A DNA stretch of 64,000 nt from Chryseobacterium herbae (lineage in GTDB: Bacteria; Bacteroidota; Bacteroidia; Flavobacteriales; Weeksellaceae): contig NZ_JAOAMU010000001.1 of NCBI RefSeq assembly GCF_025154075.1, positions 1,026,958-1,090,957 on the forward strand, in the 5' to 3' direction. The translations under genes and the position numbers were made by a program. Below are positions 1 to 8,752 of this stretch, piece by piece. The notes under the pieces were generated by a model, which was given only the letters and a program-made list of their open reading frames with translations, had not been told where the DNA came from and did not search any database. Numbering within the stretch: position 1 is the stretch's first letter; each line of letters begins with the position of its first letter.

Positions 1-1475
1 TTTTCGGCTTGCCCATTTCCTAAAATATTCTCTCTGGCAATTTTATAGGATGCTTTCTCTTTTGTATCAAAGAATAAATGCGGAAGTCCCAACATATGTC
101 CAATTTCATGGGCATAAGTATCCTTCGATCCTGTATTAGTAGAATATACTATTAAGGAATAATGGTTGAGCGGATTGGTTCTGCTATATGCTCCGGTATT
201 ATTATCAGAAGATTCAAAATCACTTAAAATAATCAGCCCCCCTGCATAAGTTTTACTCTTTCCTTTTAATTTATTTTTGTATTCTGTAATGGTAACTTCA
301 TCCATCTCATTGGCTTTGTCTACCAATCCTAAATCTTTTTGATTGTCAACGATAACATCAGTAGAAACAGGTACTTTCTTGCAGTTTCCTGATGCATCTA
401 TGCTTCCTGGTTTGCACGTATTTGTTCCTGGAATTACATCATATTTTTGCTTAACCACATTTCCAAAATATTTCTTATTCGTCCAATCTACCTTATCAAA
501 AGCATAAAAGTAATCATCCAAATCTACTGTTCCAAGACCATCAAACATTGCCTGATTTTCTAGTTCAACTTCAAACCCAGCCTGATTTAAAGAATTTTCA
601 TTCAAATATTCTTTTACATTACTATCCTTAAATTTTTGAAACAGTGCCTGTGCCTTTGCTGACGGAGCTCCATCAGCTGAAACCAGTGCTATGACCCTAA
701 ACTTTAACTTCAAAACTTTGTTCTCCATCATGATAAAACCTCCTACAGTAATTAATTTTTTTGTTGGATTTTCTTGCTGAATTTTATATTTCTTTTCAGG
801 AGATTCTTTTAAACATTTTATCTTAAGTTCTACAACTTCTTTATTAGAGGAGATTTGCTTTTCAGTTCTGTTACCTGTCTTTACTCCACCAACCAATTCG
901 AAACTGTAAAATTCATCACCTTCTAAATAGATTTTTTCATCCACAAGGCTGCCACTGCCAATGTTTACTTCAAGTGATAAAGAAATTTCTTTAGTAGGGT
1001 CCGGCTTTATCAGTACAAAAGGTGTATCGATTCTTCCGTTGGTACATGGCAGAGGGAATTCATTAAATCGGTAACTTTCTTTTATTATTTTCTTAGCTCC
1101 CGGCTCATCAGTAATTTTTGCGATAACATCTCCCAAGTCACTTGTGACAAGTGCTTTTCTATAAAAGTACTCTACATTTGAAAAGTCAACATCTTGTATT
1201 TTGTTTATTTCTTCCGAAGCCGGATCTACATCTATCCAATCGAAACCGAATTCTCCCTTATAATTTGCAGGATCTTTAATTCGTACTTTAATATAATAAT
1301 TAACAATATCTGCTGAGGGTGCATTATCCGGATTTCCTGCATAAATAATTTTTGTATCACTATTCTCAATATAACTCGCTGAAGCGCTTTCTACAATACC
1401 CGCTTCCGAATAATAACTGAGATGCTCCTCAACGATCTCGTATATCTTTCCTTGTACTATTCTGGTTCTGCTCAT
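1..1475 (-). CDS. Metzincin-type zinc metallopeptidase, candidate T6SS effector (partial)
   Basis: An open frame of 491 codons starts at the ATG at 1475-1473 and runs off the left edge without a stop. The N-terminal ~400 residues are not recognised and carry no signal peptide. Near the end of the visible part is HEIGHMLGLPHLF, a complete HExxHxxGxxH zinc site (H456, E457, H460, H466), as in metzincins; the Met-turn would lie outside the window. The gene begins 12 bases after the vgrG stop, so it is very probably co-transcribed with vgrG. A gene directly behind vgrG without an export signal is the usual place for a cargo effector of the type VI system. Peptidase chemistry is well supported; secretion and target are inference. 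An immunity gene, if any, is not visible. Confidence 0.75.
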   Translation of the reverse strand, partial: MSRTRIVQGKIYEIVEEHLSYYSEAGIVESASASYIENSDTKIIYAGNPDNAPSADIVNYYIKVRIKDPANYKGEFGFDWIDVDPASEEINKIQDVDFSNVEYFYRKALVTSDLGDVIAKITDEPGAKKIIKESYRFNEFPLPCTNGRIDTPFVLIKPDPTKEISLSLEVNIGSGSLVDEKIYLEGDEFYSFELVGGVKTGNRTEKQISSNKEVVELKIKCLKESPEKKYKIQQENPTKKLITVGGFIMMENKVLKLKFRVIALVSADGAPSAKAQALFQKFKDSNVKEYLNENSLNQAGFEVELENQAMFDGLGTVDLDDYFYAFDKVDWTNKKYFGNVVKQKYDVIPGTNTCKPGSIDASGNCKKVPVSTDVIVDNQKDLGLVDKANEMDEVTITEYKNKLKGKSKTYAGGLIILSDFESSDNNTGAYSRTNPLNHYSLIVYSTNTGSKDTYAHEIGHMLGLPHLFFDTKEKASYKIARENILGNGQAE

Positions 1476-1487
1476 AATATTCTATTT

Positions 1488-3428
1488 TTAATGAACTTTT
1501 CCTTTTTCTCCGCTTCTATTATCTATATCATTTTTCGCATGTTTATTGATAGAAGCATTTGTACTGGTCTCAATTCCTTTTTCACTATTTACAATGGTTT
1601 TCCCCTTCTTCGTCTCACTGTGTACATCTCCATCAATAATCTCTGTCAGCTTACCCGTAATAAACATACTGGCATCTCCAACGACCGAAGTAAGCTTCAT
1701 AGCTCCAACGTTTTGTGTATTGTTCAGACCGATACTGCTGGATTTATTCATCCCCACGATCGTATTCATATTCTCTCCCACATTAATATTCATATTCTTA
1801 CAGTTCAGGGTCATCGTTTCAGGAGCGGTGATCGTAATATTACTTCCTGTGGTATCCAGATGGATCTCGTTGCCGGATTTGTCGGTAATGATGATACTTT
1901 CATCTTCTGTAAAAACCACACGGTGACCGCTTCTGGTCTGGATAGATTTCACCCGGTTGTCTACACCGCCGCCCAATCCTATCCCGCCATGGAACATTCC
2001 TCCCATCACGAAAGGCCTGTCCGGATGGCTGTGAACAAAATTGACCATTACCTGATCTCCTACTTCAGGAATAGCAACATAACCCCGGTTTTGCGTAATC
2101 TGGTCTGTACCGCCTGCATCTGGGCTCATCATTCTTATGAAATGGGTTGTATCATTGGTCTGCCAGTCAAATCTTACCTGCACCCTTCCCTGTCCTTCCG
2201 GATCTGTGTTGGAAATTACCGTTGCGATCTGAGGCTCGGCTTTTGGTGAAGTAAAATCAGGTTTCGGCAGATAGCCTGTATCGGAGGCAATGGCTTCAAA
2301 GCTTCCGGTATAATGTCCTATCGTATCGATCTCATGTTCTGCTTCCGTGATCATAATTCTGGTAAAATAGGAAGTCTCACTGCTATCAGGTTTTCTCATC
2401 TGAATATCAGCAACACATCCCGGATGTAAAAATGGAACACTTGTAGAACCGGATAACGAGAAGACATTTACAGCTTCACTTCCCGAGGTGCTCCTTTGGG
2501 AATGCTCGACATCCAGATGGGTTGAGGCTTTTATGGGAGCTGCCTGAAGTGCAGATGTCCTGTATATATTGTCGTTGTGCCCATATGCAGTTTTCGCCAG
2601 ATCACTGATATGATTCACAGGTGTTGTTCCTGATGTTAGTTTTTCGTTCCGGCTGCTGTTGTAACCATAGAACTCGGGTTTTGTATGAACTGCTTTTAAT
2701 TCAACTTTAATATCATCGGCATTGCTTCCGTAAAACAGTTTTATAGGCTTATTCTGCGGCGGAAGCTTTCCAAAATGAAGAACTTCACCGTCATAGTAAA
2801 ACTGTTCGCCATAGGCTTCAGCCATCCTGGCGAGATAATTATAATGCGTCTCATCATACTGGCTGCTGTAGATGATCTGAGAATAATCGTTGGTATCGAT
2901 CCTGATATCAAAACGACTTTTATCAATGCCCTGTTTGATCACTTCTTGGGCAATGATTCCCATATTGACGGGCTGTCCGCCTCCGAAGCTCTGAACATGC
3001 GGAGCACCATCCAGCAAAACAGTAGGACTGTAACCCGACAATACTATATTTCCAAGGCTCATTTTCTCCTGACTGAAAGCTACTTTTGTAATGATTCCCA
3101 CAAAATTTCTTTCGGGGCTGTTTTCAATATCTTTATATGAAATTACGGCGGTCAGACGTTTTCCCAAAAATTTATTCGCTTCTTCCAGCGTATGTGTCTG
3201 GCGGTCACCTAATGCATCATGGGCCAGTATAAGGCTAAACTCATGATGACGCTGAGCGCTTTGTTTTAGTCTGAAATGTTTATAGAATTTAATAATCTTC
3301 CCTTCCACCACCAGGGATAGCTTCACCAGCCTGTTGATTCCTGTATGATGATTTTCTGAGATTCCGTCAGCATTTTGAGACGGCCGAAATGAAGAATTTT
3401 TCGCAGCATTTTGTGTTTCTGTTTTCAT
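1488..3428 (-). CDS. vgrG: Type VI secretion system spike protein VgrG
   Basis: 646 residues. The N-terminal ~380 residues match the gp27-like hub fold of VgrG/Rhs-type spike proteins. The gp5-type OB fold follows (around residues 400-480; EGQGRVQVRFDWQ, then GYVAIPEVGDQVMVNF and HPDRPFVMGGMFHG). The last ~150 residues are a repetitive, beta-helical needle rich in G, N, T and I. VgrG trimers cap the Hcp tube and carry effectors. There is no obvious C-terminal enzymatic extension, so cargo is probably bound non-covalently, consistent with the metallopeptidase gene 12 bases downstream. tssD lies upstream with an intrinsic terminator between them, so vgrG depends on read-through or its own promoter. 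Confidence 0.92.
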   Translation of the reverse strand: MKTETQNAAKNSSFRPSQNADGISENHHTGINRLVKLSLVVEGKIIKFYKHFRLKQSAQRHHEFSLILAHDALGDRQTHTLEEANKFLGKRLTAVISYKDIENSPERNFVGIITKVAFSQEKMSLGNIVLSGYSPTVLLDGAPHVQSFGGGQPVNMGIIAQEVIKQGIDKSRFDIRIDTNDYSQIIYSSQYDETHYNYLARMAEAYGEQFYYDGEVLHFGKLPPQNKPIKLFYGSNADDIKVELKAVHTKPEFYGYNSSRNEKLTSGTTPVNHISDLAKTAYGHNDNIYRTSALQAAPIKASTHLDVEHSQRSTSGSEAVNVFSLSGSTSVPFLHPGCVADIQMRKPDSSETSYFTRIMITEAEHEIDTIGHYTGSFEAIASDTGYLPKPDFTSPKAEPQIATVISNTDPEGQGRVQVRFDWQTNDTTHFIRMMSPDAGGTDQITQNRGYVAIPEVGDQVMVNFVHSHPDRPFVMGGMFHGGIGLGGGVDNRVKSIQTRSGHRVVFTEDESIIITDKSGNEIHLDTTGSNITITAPETMTLNCKNMNINVGENMNTIVGMNKSSSIGLNNTQNVGAMKLTSVVGDASMFITGKLTEIIDGDVHSETKKGKTIVNSEKGIETSTNASINKHAKNDIDNRSGEKGKVH

Positions 3429-3534
3429 ATATCTTTGTGTTTGGATTTATTAAAGATAAAAAAAATATCAATCCGATGTCTACCGGAACAGGATATATTT
3501 TTATTGTAAAGATTTCAGATAAAGCACCTTAGGC

Positions 3535-3567
3535 AAAAAAGACTGCCTTTTAAGGGACAGTCTTTTT
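3535..3567 (-). terminator. Intrinsic terminator between tssD and vgrG
   Basis: Inverted repeat AAAAAGACTG / CAGTCTTTTT with a short inner stem, followed on the minus strand by a T run. It lies 30 bases after the tssD stop and 107 bases before the vgrG start. It may act as an attenuator that keeps tube protein in excess over spike protein. Confidence 0.75.
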
Positions 3568-3596
3568 CTATGAATGTTGATGTGTAATAGTGTGGC

Positions 3597-4001
3597 TTAA
3601 TTAGATGGCCATAATCCGTTAAATTCGGAGTTGCCGTAGTCGATGGTTTCTGCGCTTACTACGAAACTGATCAGCATACTGTTTTCGTCTATTGCATCGA
3701 AACTTACCTGGTGACGGATCACATATCCATTTTTCCACTTCAGAGTGATCAGTGTTCCTTCTTCATGAGATTTGTTAAAAGTCACTTCTCCAATGGTAGG
3801 TTTGTACTTTCCGTTCAATAAGCTCTCCAGAATGTCAGATTTTTCAGTAGCTTCCACTGTAATTTTAATCAGCGCATTGGAAGGATCTGATGCTACACGT
3901 CCTGAAACGTCTGTAGATCTGGATACACTGTAATTCAGTTTCAGTAATTTCTGTCCTTCTCCGCCATTGAATTTTAAGATTCCTCTTGAATTTCCTGCCA
4001 T
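3597..4001 (-). CDS. tssD: Type VI secretion system tube protein TssD (Hcp)
   Basis: 134 residues, the usual length of the Bacteroidota Hcp family (TssD). It begins MAGNSRGILKFNGGEG and is a predicted all-beta protein without signal peptide, with the family-typical segment IKITVEATEKSDILESLLNGKY and a C-terminal core around HQVSFDAIDENSMLISFVVSAE. Hexameric rings stack into the secreted tube. It has its own strong-looking promoter upstream and a terminator downstream, so it can be expressed far above its neighbours, as expected for a tube subunit. Confidence 0.92.
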   Translation of the reverse strand: MAGNSRGILKFNGGEGQKLLKLNYSVSRSTDVSGRVASDPSNALIKITVEATEKSDILESLLNGKYKPTIGEVTFNKSHEEGTLITLKWKNGYVIRHQVSFDAIDENSMLISFVVSAETIDYGNSEFNGLWPSN

Positions 4002-4056
4002 GGTAGGTAAATTTTAAACTTAATTAATATTTTGTGATGTGGTGTGATTGTTTAAC

Positions 4057-4086
4057 AAATATAGAACCCTTATTTCTATTCCAAAA
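4057..4086 (-). promoter_or_regulatory. Promoter of tssD
   Basis: On the minus strand TTTG (4086-4083), an 18-base spacer, then TATATTTG (4064-4057). This fits the Bacteroidota sigma consensus TTTG-N(17-23)-TAnnTTTG. Predicted transcription start is near 4050, giving a leader of about 50 bases. Confidence 0.65.
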
Positions 4087-4390
4087 GGATTTAAATAGAA
4101 ATCTCATATTTTGTAGTAATTCTACGATTTCTTGTAGTAATTCTACGACTATAGATTTAAAAACCCTCTCTATAGATTACTGGAAGGGAGTTCACAAGTA
4201 TCTGTATTTCAGTGAAAACAATGGTATTTTACACTTAATTGAGATATAGGTAGGGTTTGGGAAGCCATAATGTGAAATTTGATGATGTTGAGTTGGACGG
4301 GTTAAAAACTTTAGTGTTTAAGAATTTTTGGGTGGTTTGAGTGATGAGTTTTTGGGGCTGGAGGTGCGAGTTTCAGGATCTGGGTTTGGG

Positions 4391-4610
4391 AGTCGGAGAG
4401 TTTGAGGGTTTGAGAGTTTTTGGGTGCGAGATTCCAGGATGCGGGATTCGGGTTGGAGAGTTTTAGAGTTATAGGTTTCCCCATAGATCCAGAAATGTAC
4501 AATGAATGATAGATATCTGGTGACTTTGGGAGCCTCAGCCACCAGGAGTACTTCATTATTCCAAGCTCTTACAATTCACATTTCACTTGCGAAGCAAAAT
4601 TCACAATTGG
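4391..4610. repeat. Composite interspersed repeat, copy A
   Basis: About 220 bases with three recognisable blocks in order: a purine-rich block (GTCGGAGAGTTT, later GGAGAGTTTTAGAGTT), a hairpin core at 4513-4547 (ATATCTGGTGACTT ... AGCCACCAG), and CTTGCGAAGCAAAATTCAC. The same three blocks occur in inverted order and orientation at 14461-14695, and the hairpin core alone recurs at 58700-58736. It has no coding potential that I trust. It sits in the 803-base gap between tssD and tssR, which otherwise holds the tssD promoter, a heptamer array and the tssR terminator. Confidence 0.65.
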
Positions 4611-4641
4611 CGTTTTCCAATCCCAACATTAGGACAAAAGT

Positions 4642-4718
4642 CTCATGTCTCATGTCTGATGTCTGATGTCTGATGTCTGATGTCTGATGTCTGATGTCTG
4701 AAATCTAGTGTCTGAATC
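4642..4718. repeat. Heptamer tandem array (CTGATGT)n
   Basis: Two CTCATGT units, then six exact CTGATGT units (4656-4697), then three decayed units (CTGAAAT, CTAGTGT, CTGAATC), eleven in all with period 7. It is non-coding, between the composite repeat and the tssR terminator. Such short arrays expand and contract by slippage and would be useful as a strain marker. Confidence 0.85.
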
Positions 4719-4756
4719 TTGATTCTTGTCTCCCGGCTCTCACCAAATTCCACAAA

Positions 4757-4784
4757 AAAAGCAGAAGTAAAAACTTCTGCTTTT
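4757..4784 (-). terminator. Terminator of the tssO-tssP-tssR operon
   Basis: Perfect stem AAAAGCAGAAGT / ACTTCTGCTTTT with an AAAA loop, 21 bases beyond the tssR stop. On the minus strand the stem is followed by further T residues. Confidence 0.85.
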
Positions 4785-4804
4785 GGTATCATCAGATTTA
4801 ATGA

Positions 4805-7204
4805 TTAATGTTTTGTGTATTCTGGCTCTTCAACAATCTGAGTGGTTGGCATAAAGTATTCATTAAGCCAATAGAATGTCTGTCCGTTCTGCTGGATTTT
4901 CACTGCAGGATTGTTTCTGTGGGAAAGCATTCTCTCTGCCAGTAATTTATAATCCTTGAAATACTTTCTTACTGTTTCTTTTAAAACGATTTTAGGTTTT
5001 TTCCAACCCTTCAATTTGTATTTCGACATCAATTCTTCTTCAGAATTATCAAACCCCGTACTTAATCCTACTGCATAAGACATTGGTTTTTCATACAGTT
5101 CAGATTTATCAAGGAATGTTAAAGTAGGATTATACTTTTTAAGGATCCTGATATACTCTTTAATTGCTTTAGACTGGCTAAAATCAGCTCTTTCAGGTTG
5201 CGTTTTAAGATGAACTTCCGTATAGAAATTCTTCAGGTTATCATATTCTGTTTCAGAAATAAGAATCCCTTTTTCGATACTTGGCTTAACATCTTTCAGG
5301 TCTTTAGGGATGTATCCTTTTACCAGAAACGGGTTTCCATAGTTGATCAATTGTGCTGCAATTCCTGCAGAAACCGGATTCGTAAGTCCAGGGAACAGAT
5401 ATTTGTATTTCAGATCTACATCTGTTCTTCCAGCTCCTACTGAAGAATGGAAATATTCATTAAGGGACTTATCAATTGTCTGATTATCTAAAGTAACCTG
5501 TGCAATAAGACTGTCTACAGATTTTTTAAGGTAGCCCGGCGTTGCAATATCACCTTTCTTAGGGAAAATTACAAATCCCTGAGACATACTTTGTTTTGGA
5601 TAATCCAGTGAAAAGAATCCTTCATCACCTTCTACAAGGCTGAAATTATTTTTAGTTAGAACATCACTCTGGTTGATGATCTTCTGTTTTTTAAGTTCAG
5701 CAATATTTTTCGCGGTGTTGGTCACTACATTTTCAGCCATCAATACAAAATCATTGTAGGTATCAGCTGATCTTGCACTGGTCTGGAACATGATCAGTCT
5801 GGCCTGCGCCTGAGTAAGAGAGCTGATCACGCTGTACATATTGCCACTCTGGTTGGCAGAAGTACCTACAGTCACTACAATATTGGTTTCATCCGGAACA
5901 TTTGAAAGAAGGTTTCCTGCTGAAGAAAGCGCCTCTCCTACCGGCTGGTATCCGCTGTTGCTTGCACAGTTCATTTCATTGGTTCTTTCGGAAATGAATG
6001 CTGTAATTTTACTGTAATCTCTGCTTAAATTGGAAACCAGAACGTTTTCTCCGCATGGATTATTCTTATACAAAACAACACCATATTTTACATCATTGAA
6101 GTAAGAAGGTTTCTCAAATCTAAGCTGCAGATCCTGAAGCAGGGATTTCACGATAGGTGCATAAGGTGCATTGGGAGCACTTACATCCAGCGCAAAAACG
6201 ATGTTGATATTTTTATTCCTTTCTGTGATTTCTCTGTAACGGTCGAAATAAATTTCTTCACCCAGAACATTGAAAATGTAATTTTTGCTGTAGTCCAGGA
6301 TATTGGTAAAATATTTTGTTTTGGAATCCGGTGTCGGAGCTTCATTCAAAGCAAGGCTAACCGGATAAATATTTTCCAAAGGTGTTCTCTTGTGGGTATC
6401 CGTAAGAAGGATCGCTGTTCTGCTTTCAGAATCTGCCGCCCCGGGATATCCTTCATGTATTCCTAAAGAAGACTCGGTGACTTTTGTGTCATTTTTCACT
6501 TTTATCGCAGAACGCTCACCCCATGCAGAGATCACATTGGAATCTACCCATCCGTAAAGATTCGTACTGATGCTGTCTATATCGATAGAAGGTTTTTTAC
6601 CTACCAGAAAACGCTTATTGTTTTCCGCCTGTTTGTAAACGTAAACCATCTGTCCGTTCGGAATTTTGGCTTTAGCTGCTTCTATCAGACTTGGTGAGTT
6701 GAACACCATGATAGAGTCGTTTTTGTAATATCTTTCTGCGCTTCGTACTACTTCGCTGTTATTCGGAACTACGGCTACCCTTACCGGATATCCTGTCTTT
6801 TCGCTTTTTAAAGAATTGTTCCACAGAAGAAGTTCGGATTCCGGAATCCACCCATAGGTTTTAATAGATTTGGACGAAACTTTTTTCATCAAAGCATCCG
6901 GAATATATTCCGCTACTTTTACCATTCCGTCTCTATTTTTAAGAACCATTAAAGGCTCCAGGAATTTAACTTCTTTGTAAGACTTTTCGTCACTTTTATC
7001 AAGATAGGCCGTATTTCTGGATCTGTCTGAAATGACGATCCATGGAGCTGCTTTTTTCGGGTATCCGTTCACGACCGGAGAATTATCTACCTGTCCGTAT
7101 TTTGAAGGCTCAGGCGTTCTCTTAGACGGTAGCCTCACTTGACAACTCGTTATTAATACCGATAATCCTATGTAATATGCTGCTAGAGGAAATTTATTTT
7201 TCAT
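4805..7204 (-). CDS. tssR: Type VI secretion membrane-complex lipoprotein TssR
   Basis: 799 residues. A type II signal peptide ends in the lipobox LITSC (Cys21), so the mature protein is lipid-anchored. An SH3-like N-terminal region is followed around residues 330-520 by a von Willebrand A-like domain starting INIVFALDVSAPNAPYAP, with D and S as in a degenerate MIDAS. The remaining ~280 residues are unassigned. Length, lipobox and vWA-like segment fit TssR of the Bacteroidota type VI system, the outer part of the TssNQOPR envelope complex that replaces TssJLM of proteobacteria. It is last in a four-gene operon and is followed by a clear terminator. Confidence 0.82.
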   Translation of the reverse strand: MKNKFPLAAYYIGLSVLITSCQVRLPSKRTPEPSKYGQVDNSPVVNGYPKKAAPWIVISDRSRNTAYLDKSDEKSYKEVKFLEPLMVLKNRDGMVKVAEYIPDALMKKVSSKSIKTYGWIPESELLLWNNSLKSEKTGYPVRVAVVPNNSEVVRSAERYYKNDSIMVFNSPSLIEAAKAKIPNGQMVYVYKQAENNKRFLVGKKPSIDIDSISTNLYGWVDSNVISAWGERSAIKVKNDTKVTESSLGIHEGYPGAADSESRTAILLTDTHKRTPLENIYPVSLALNEAPTPDSKTKYFTNILDYSKNYIFNVLGEEIYFDRYREITERNKNINIVFALDVSAPNAPYAPIVKSLLQDLQLRFEKPSYFNDVKYGVVLYKNNPCGENVLVSNLSRDYSKITAFISERTNEMNCASNSGYQPVGEALSSAGNLLSNVPDETNIVVTVGTSANQSGNMYSVISSLTQAQARLIMFQTSARSADTYNDFVLMAENVVTNTAKNIAELKKQKIINQSDVLTKNNFSLVEGDEGFFSLDYPKQSMSQGFVIFPKKGDIATPGYLKKSVDSLIAQVTLDNQTIDKSLNEYFHSSVGAGRTDVDLKYKYLFPGLTNPVSAGIAAQLINYGNPFLVKGYIPKDLKDVKPSIEKGILISETEYDNLKNFYTEVHLKTQPERADFSQSKAIKEYIRILKKYNPTLTFLDKSELYEKPMSYAVGLSTGFDNSEEELMSKYKLKGWKKPKIVLKETVRKYFKDYKLLAERMLSHRNNPAVKIQQNGQTFYWLNEYFMPTTQIVEEPEYTKH

Positions 7205-7249
7205 CCTATTTTATTTTAATGATTGGTGTGTCCGGAAGTCCGGATCCTA

Positions 7250-8158
7250 TTATTTGCTTTGGTTTATGTCAACTTTTGTTACACAGGTCTGCTTGTCGTC
7301 CAAGTTAACTTTTACGGTCTGGATCACAACGTTTTTATCAAACTGAAGTCCGGCACAGTACATGTAGAAATTATTGGCTTTGCTGTCGCTTACTTTTACC
7401 ACTGTATTTTCATTGTTGCACAGATACTTATTCAACAGGTAGTTGTAATGCATATTAAAACTGTTCCCGTTGGCAATCTGCTGAAGGTGGTATTTGAAAT
7501 CGTCGTCAATCTTTTTGTAAGAATCTTCTACAGGTACCGCCTCCTCTTCTAAAGAATTATAGGCTGGAAGAATTTTGATGTTGTGATAAATAGGCTCTTC
7601 GTTTTCCTCTGTATACAATGCCACACGGTAATCGCCCGGTTTTTTGAAGGAATAGAAAGCTACTTTTTCTTTGGAATCTGTATTTCCTGTTTCTCCAAAT
7701 TTCCATGCAAAACGCGTTGCATCAGAAACAGCACGGAACTGTACATTTTCAAGTTGTCTGGCTTCTGACTGAGCTTCGATCAGCGTAATGCTCTTTATGG
7801 TATCTTTTTCTTTCTGAGGTCTTGACGATACCATTACCGGGAAGGTTTTGGTATACTTGCTATCGATAATCAAACTTATCAGATAATACCCCGGTTTGTT
7901 GTAAAAGTGGATCCCTGTGCTTTTGTCAGAGGTTGTCCCGTCTCCAAAATTCCATCTTTTGGTTTTGGCGAACTGGGTTTTGTCCTCAAATAACAGCGTA
8001 TCTCCTACTGATAATGAGGTTGGGTTCACGATTCCTACAATATCATCGGCAGAATGGATAACTTTTTTCTGCAGCCATAGCGCAATGAGGGCTGCAATGA
8101 GCAGCGTCGCGATAACACCGATAATAATGTTCTTTTTGTTTTTTTGAAAATAATTCAT
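7250..8158 (-). CDS. PKD-domain inner-membrane protein, probable TssP
   Basis: 302 residues with one N-terminal membrane helix (about residues 10-28) and a large periplasmic part. Two PKD-like beta-sandwich repeats are visible: RWNFGDGTTSDKSTG ... YYLISLII at about 65-100, and FAWKFGETGNTDSKEK ... DYRVALY at about 150-185. The last 90 residues are helical/mixed with two Cys. It lies between tssR and a TssO-like gene, which matches the O-P-R gene order of the Bacteroidota membrane complex, so TssP is the best guess. The name rests on order and topology, not on a family signature I can verify. Confidence 0.6.
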   Translation of the reverse strand: MNYFQKNKKNIIIGVIATLLIAALIALWLQKKVIHSADDIVGIVNPTSLSVGDTLLFEDKTQFAKTKRWNFGDGTTSDKSTGIHFYNKPGYYLISLIIDSKYTKTFPVMVSSRPQKEKDTIKSITLIEAQSEARQLENVQFRAVSDATRFAWKFGETGNTDSKEKVAFYSFKKPGDYRVALYTEENEEPIYHNIKILPAYNSLEEEAVPVEDSYKKIDDDFKYHLQQIANGNSFNMHYNYLLNKYLCNNENTVVKVSDSKANNFYMYCAGLQFDKNVVIQTVKVNLDDKQTCVTKVDINQSK

Positions 8159-8207
8159 AGTTAAGTGATTGTGATGTGTTTTATTTCTTTAATGTTTATT
8201 CTTCTGG

Positions 8208-8732
8208 TTATTGAGTTCTTTCCCTCCTGGCATTTTCTCTTTCATTGATATAGGTCTGCTTATTTTTAAAGCCAATTCTACAGTCTTCAACCTCCTTTTC
8301 AAATCTGTTTACATCTTCTGTCGTTATAGAAATAATTTTTTTGTCGTCAAAATACATTTTGTAGAATTTCGCGATCTGCGGATATGCATCTTTACGAATA
8401 TCCACGACATCGTTACCATGAAAATAGCTCGCAATACCATTGATGTCATGAGAGATATTATCCTCCACAAAAGGTTCCGGAGCTTTATCTTTGATTCTGC
8501 TGATCCTGATGTAGGCACTGTCCATCACAGGCTGTATGAGCTTCTGCTTGCTTTCGAACGCTTTTTTCTGTTCGATACTCTCTATTCCTCTGACATCTTC
8601 GTCTGAAAATGGAGATTCAAATCCTTTTAGAAAGATGACACCCAGAAATATCATAGCGGCTAAAAGCATTAGTATTAAATAAAGAAACTGATAATGCCTT
8701 TCTTTTTTGGATAATGTAATATGTCCCTGCAT
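8208..8732 (-). CDS. Single-pass membrane protein, TssO-like T6SS component
   Basis: 174 residues. A basic cytoplasmic stub containing KKERHYQF precedes one membrane helix (about 17-36, LILMLLAAMIFLGVIFL) and a helical, charged periplasmic domain. Size and topology match TssO of the Bacteroidota type VI membrane complex. Only 49 bases separate it from the downstream PKD gene and 20 from the upstream small membrane gene, so all are likely one transcript. Confidence 0.6.
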   Translation of the reverse strand: MQGHITLSKKERHYQFLYLILMLLAAMIFLGVIFLKGFESPFSDEDVRGIESIEQKKAFESKQKLIQPVMDSAYIRISRIKDKAPEPFVEDNISHDINGIASYFHGNDVVDIRKDAYPQIAKFYKMYFDDKKIISITTEDVNRFEKEVEDCRIGFKNKQTYINERENARRERTQ

Positions 8733-8752
8733 AAGTTTTCTTTTTTTCTAAA

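Noticed and set aside
1422..2249. Long plus-strand open frame (275 codons) opposite vgrG
   Set aside because: It is the complement of the well-supported vgrG gene, has Cys/His-rich composition unlike real proteins here and no motif.
4034..4249. 71-codon plus-strand frame in the tssD-tssR gap
   Set aside because: It runs over the tssD promoter in AT-rich DNA and has no family resemblance or upstream promoter.
4311..4556. Two overlapping minus-strand frames of 74-81 codons
   Set aside because: They lie in the purine-rich composite repeat and their proteins are low-complexity (PNPDPE, SNPQTL).
4642..4718. Possible CRISPR array
   Set aside because: The 7-base units follow each other directly with no spacers, so this is a simple tandem array.
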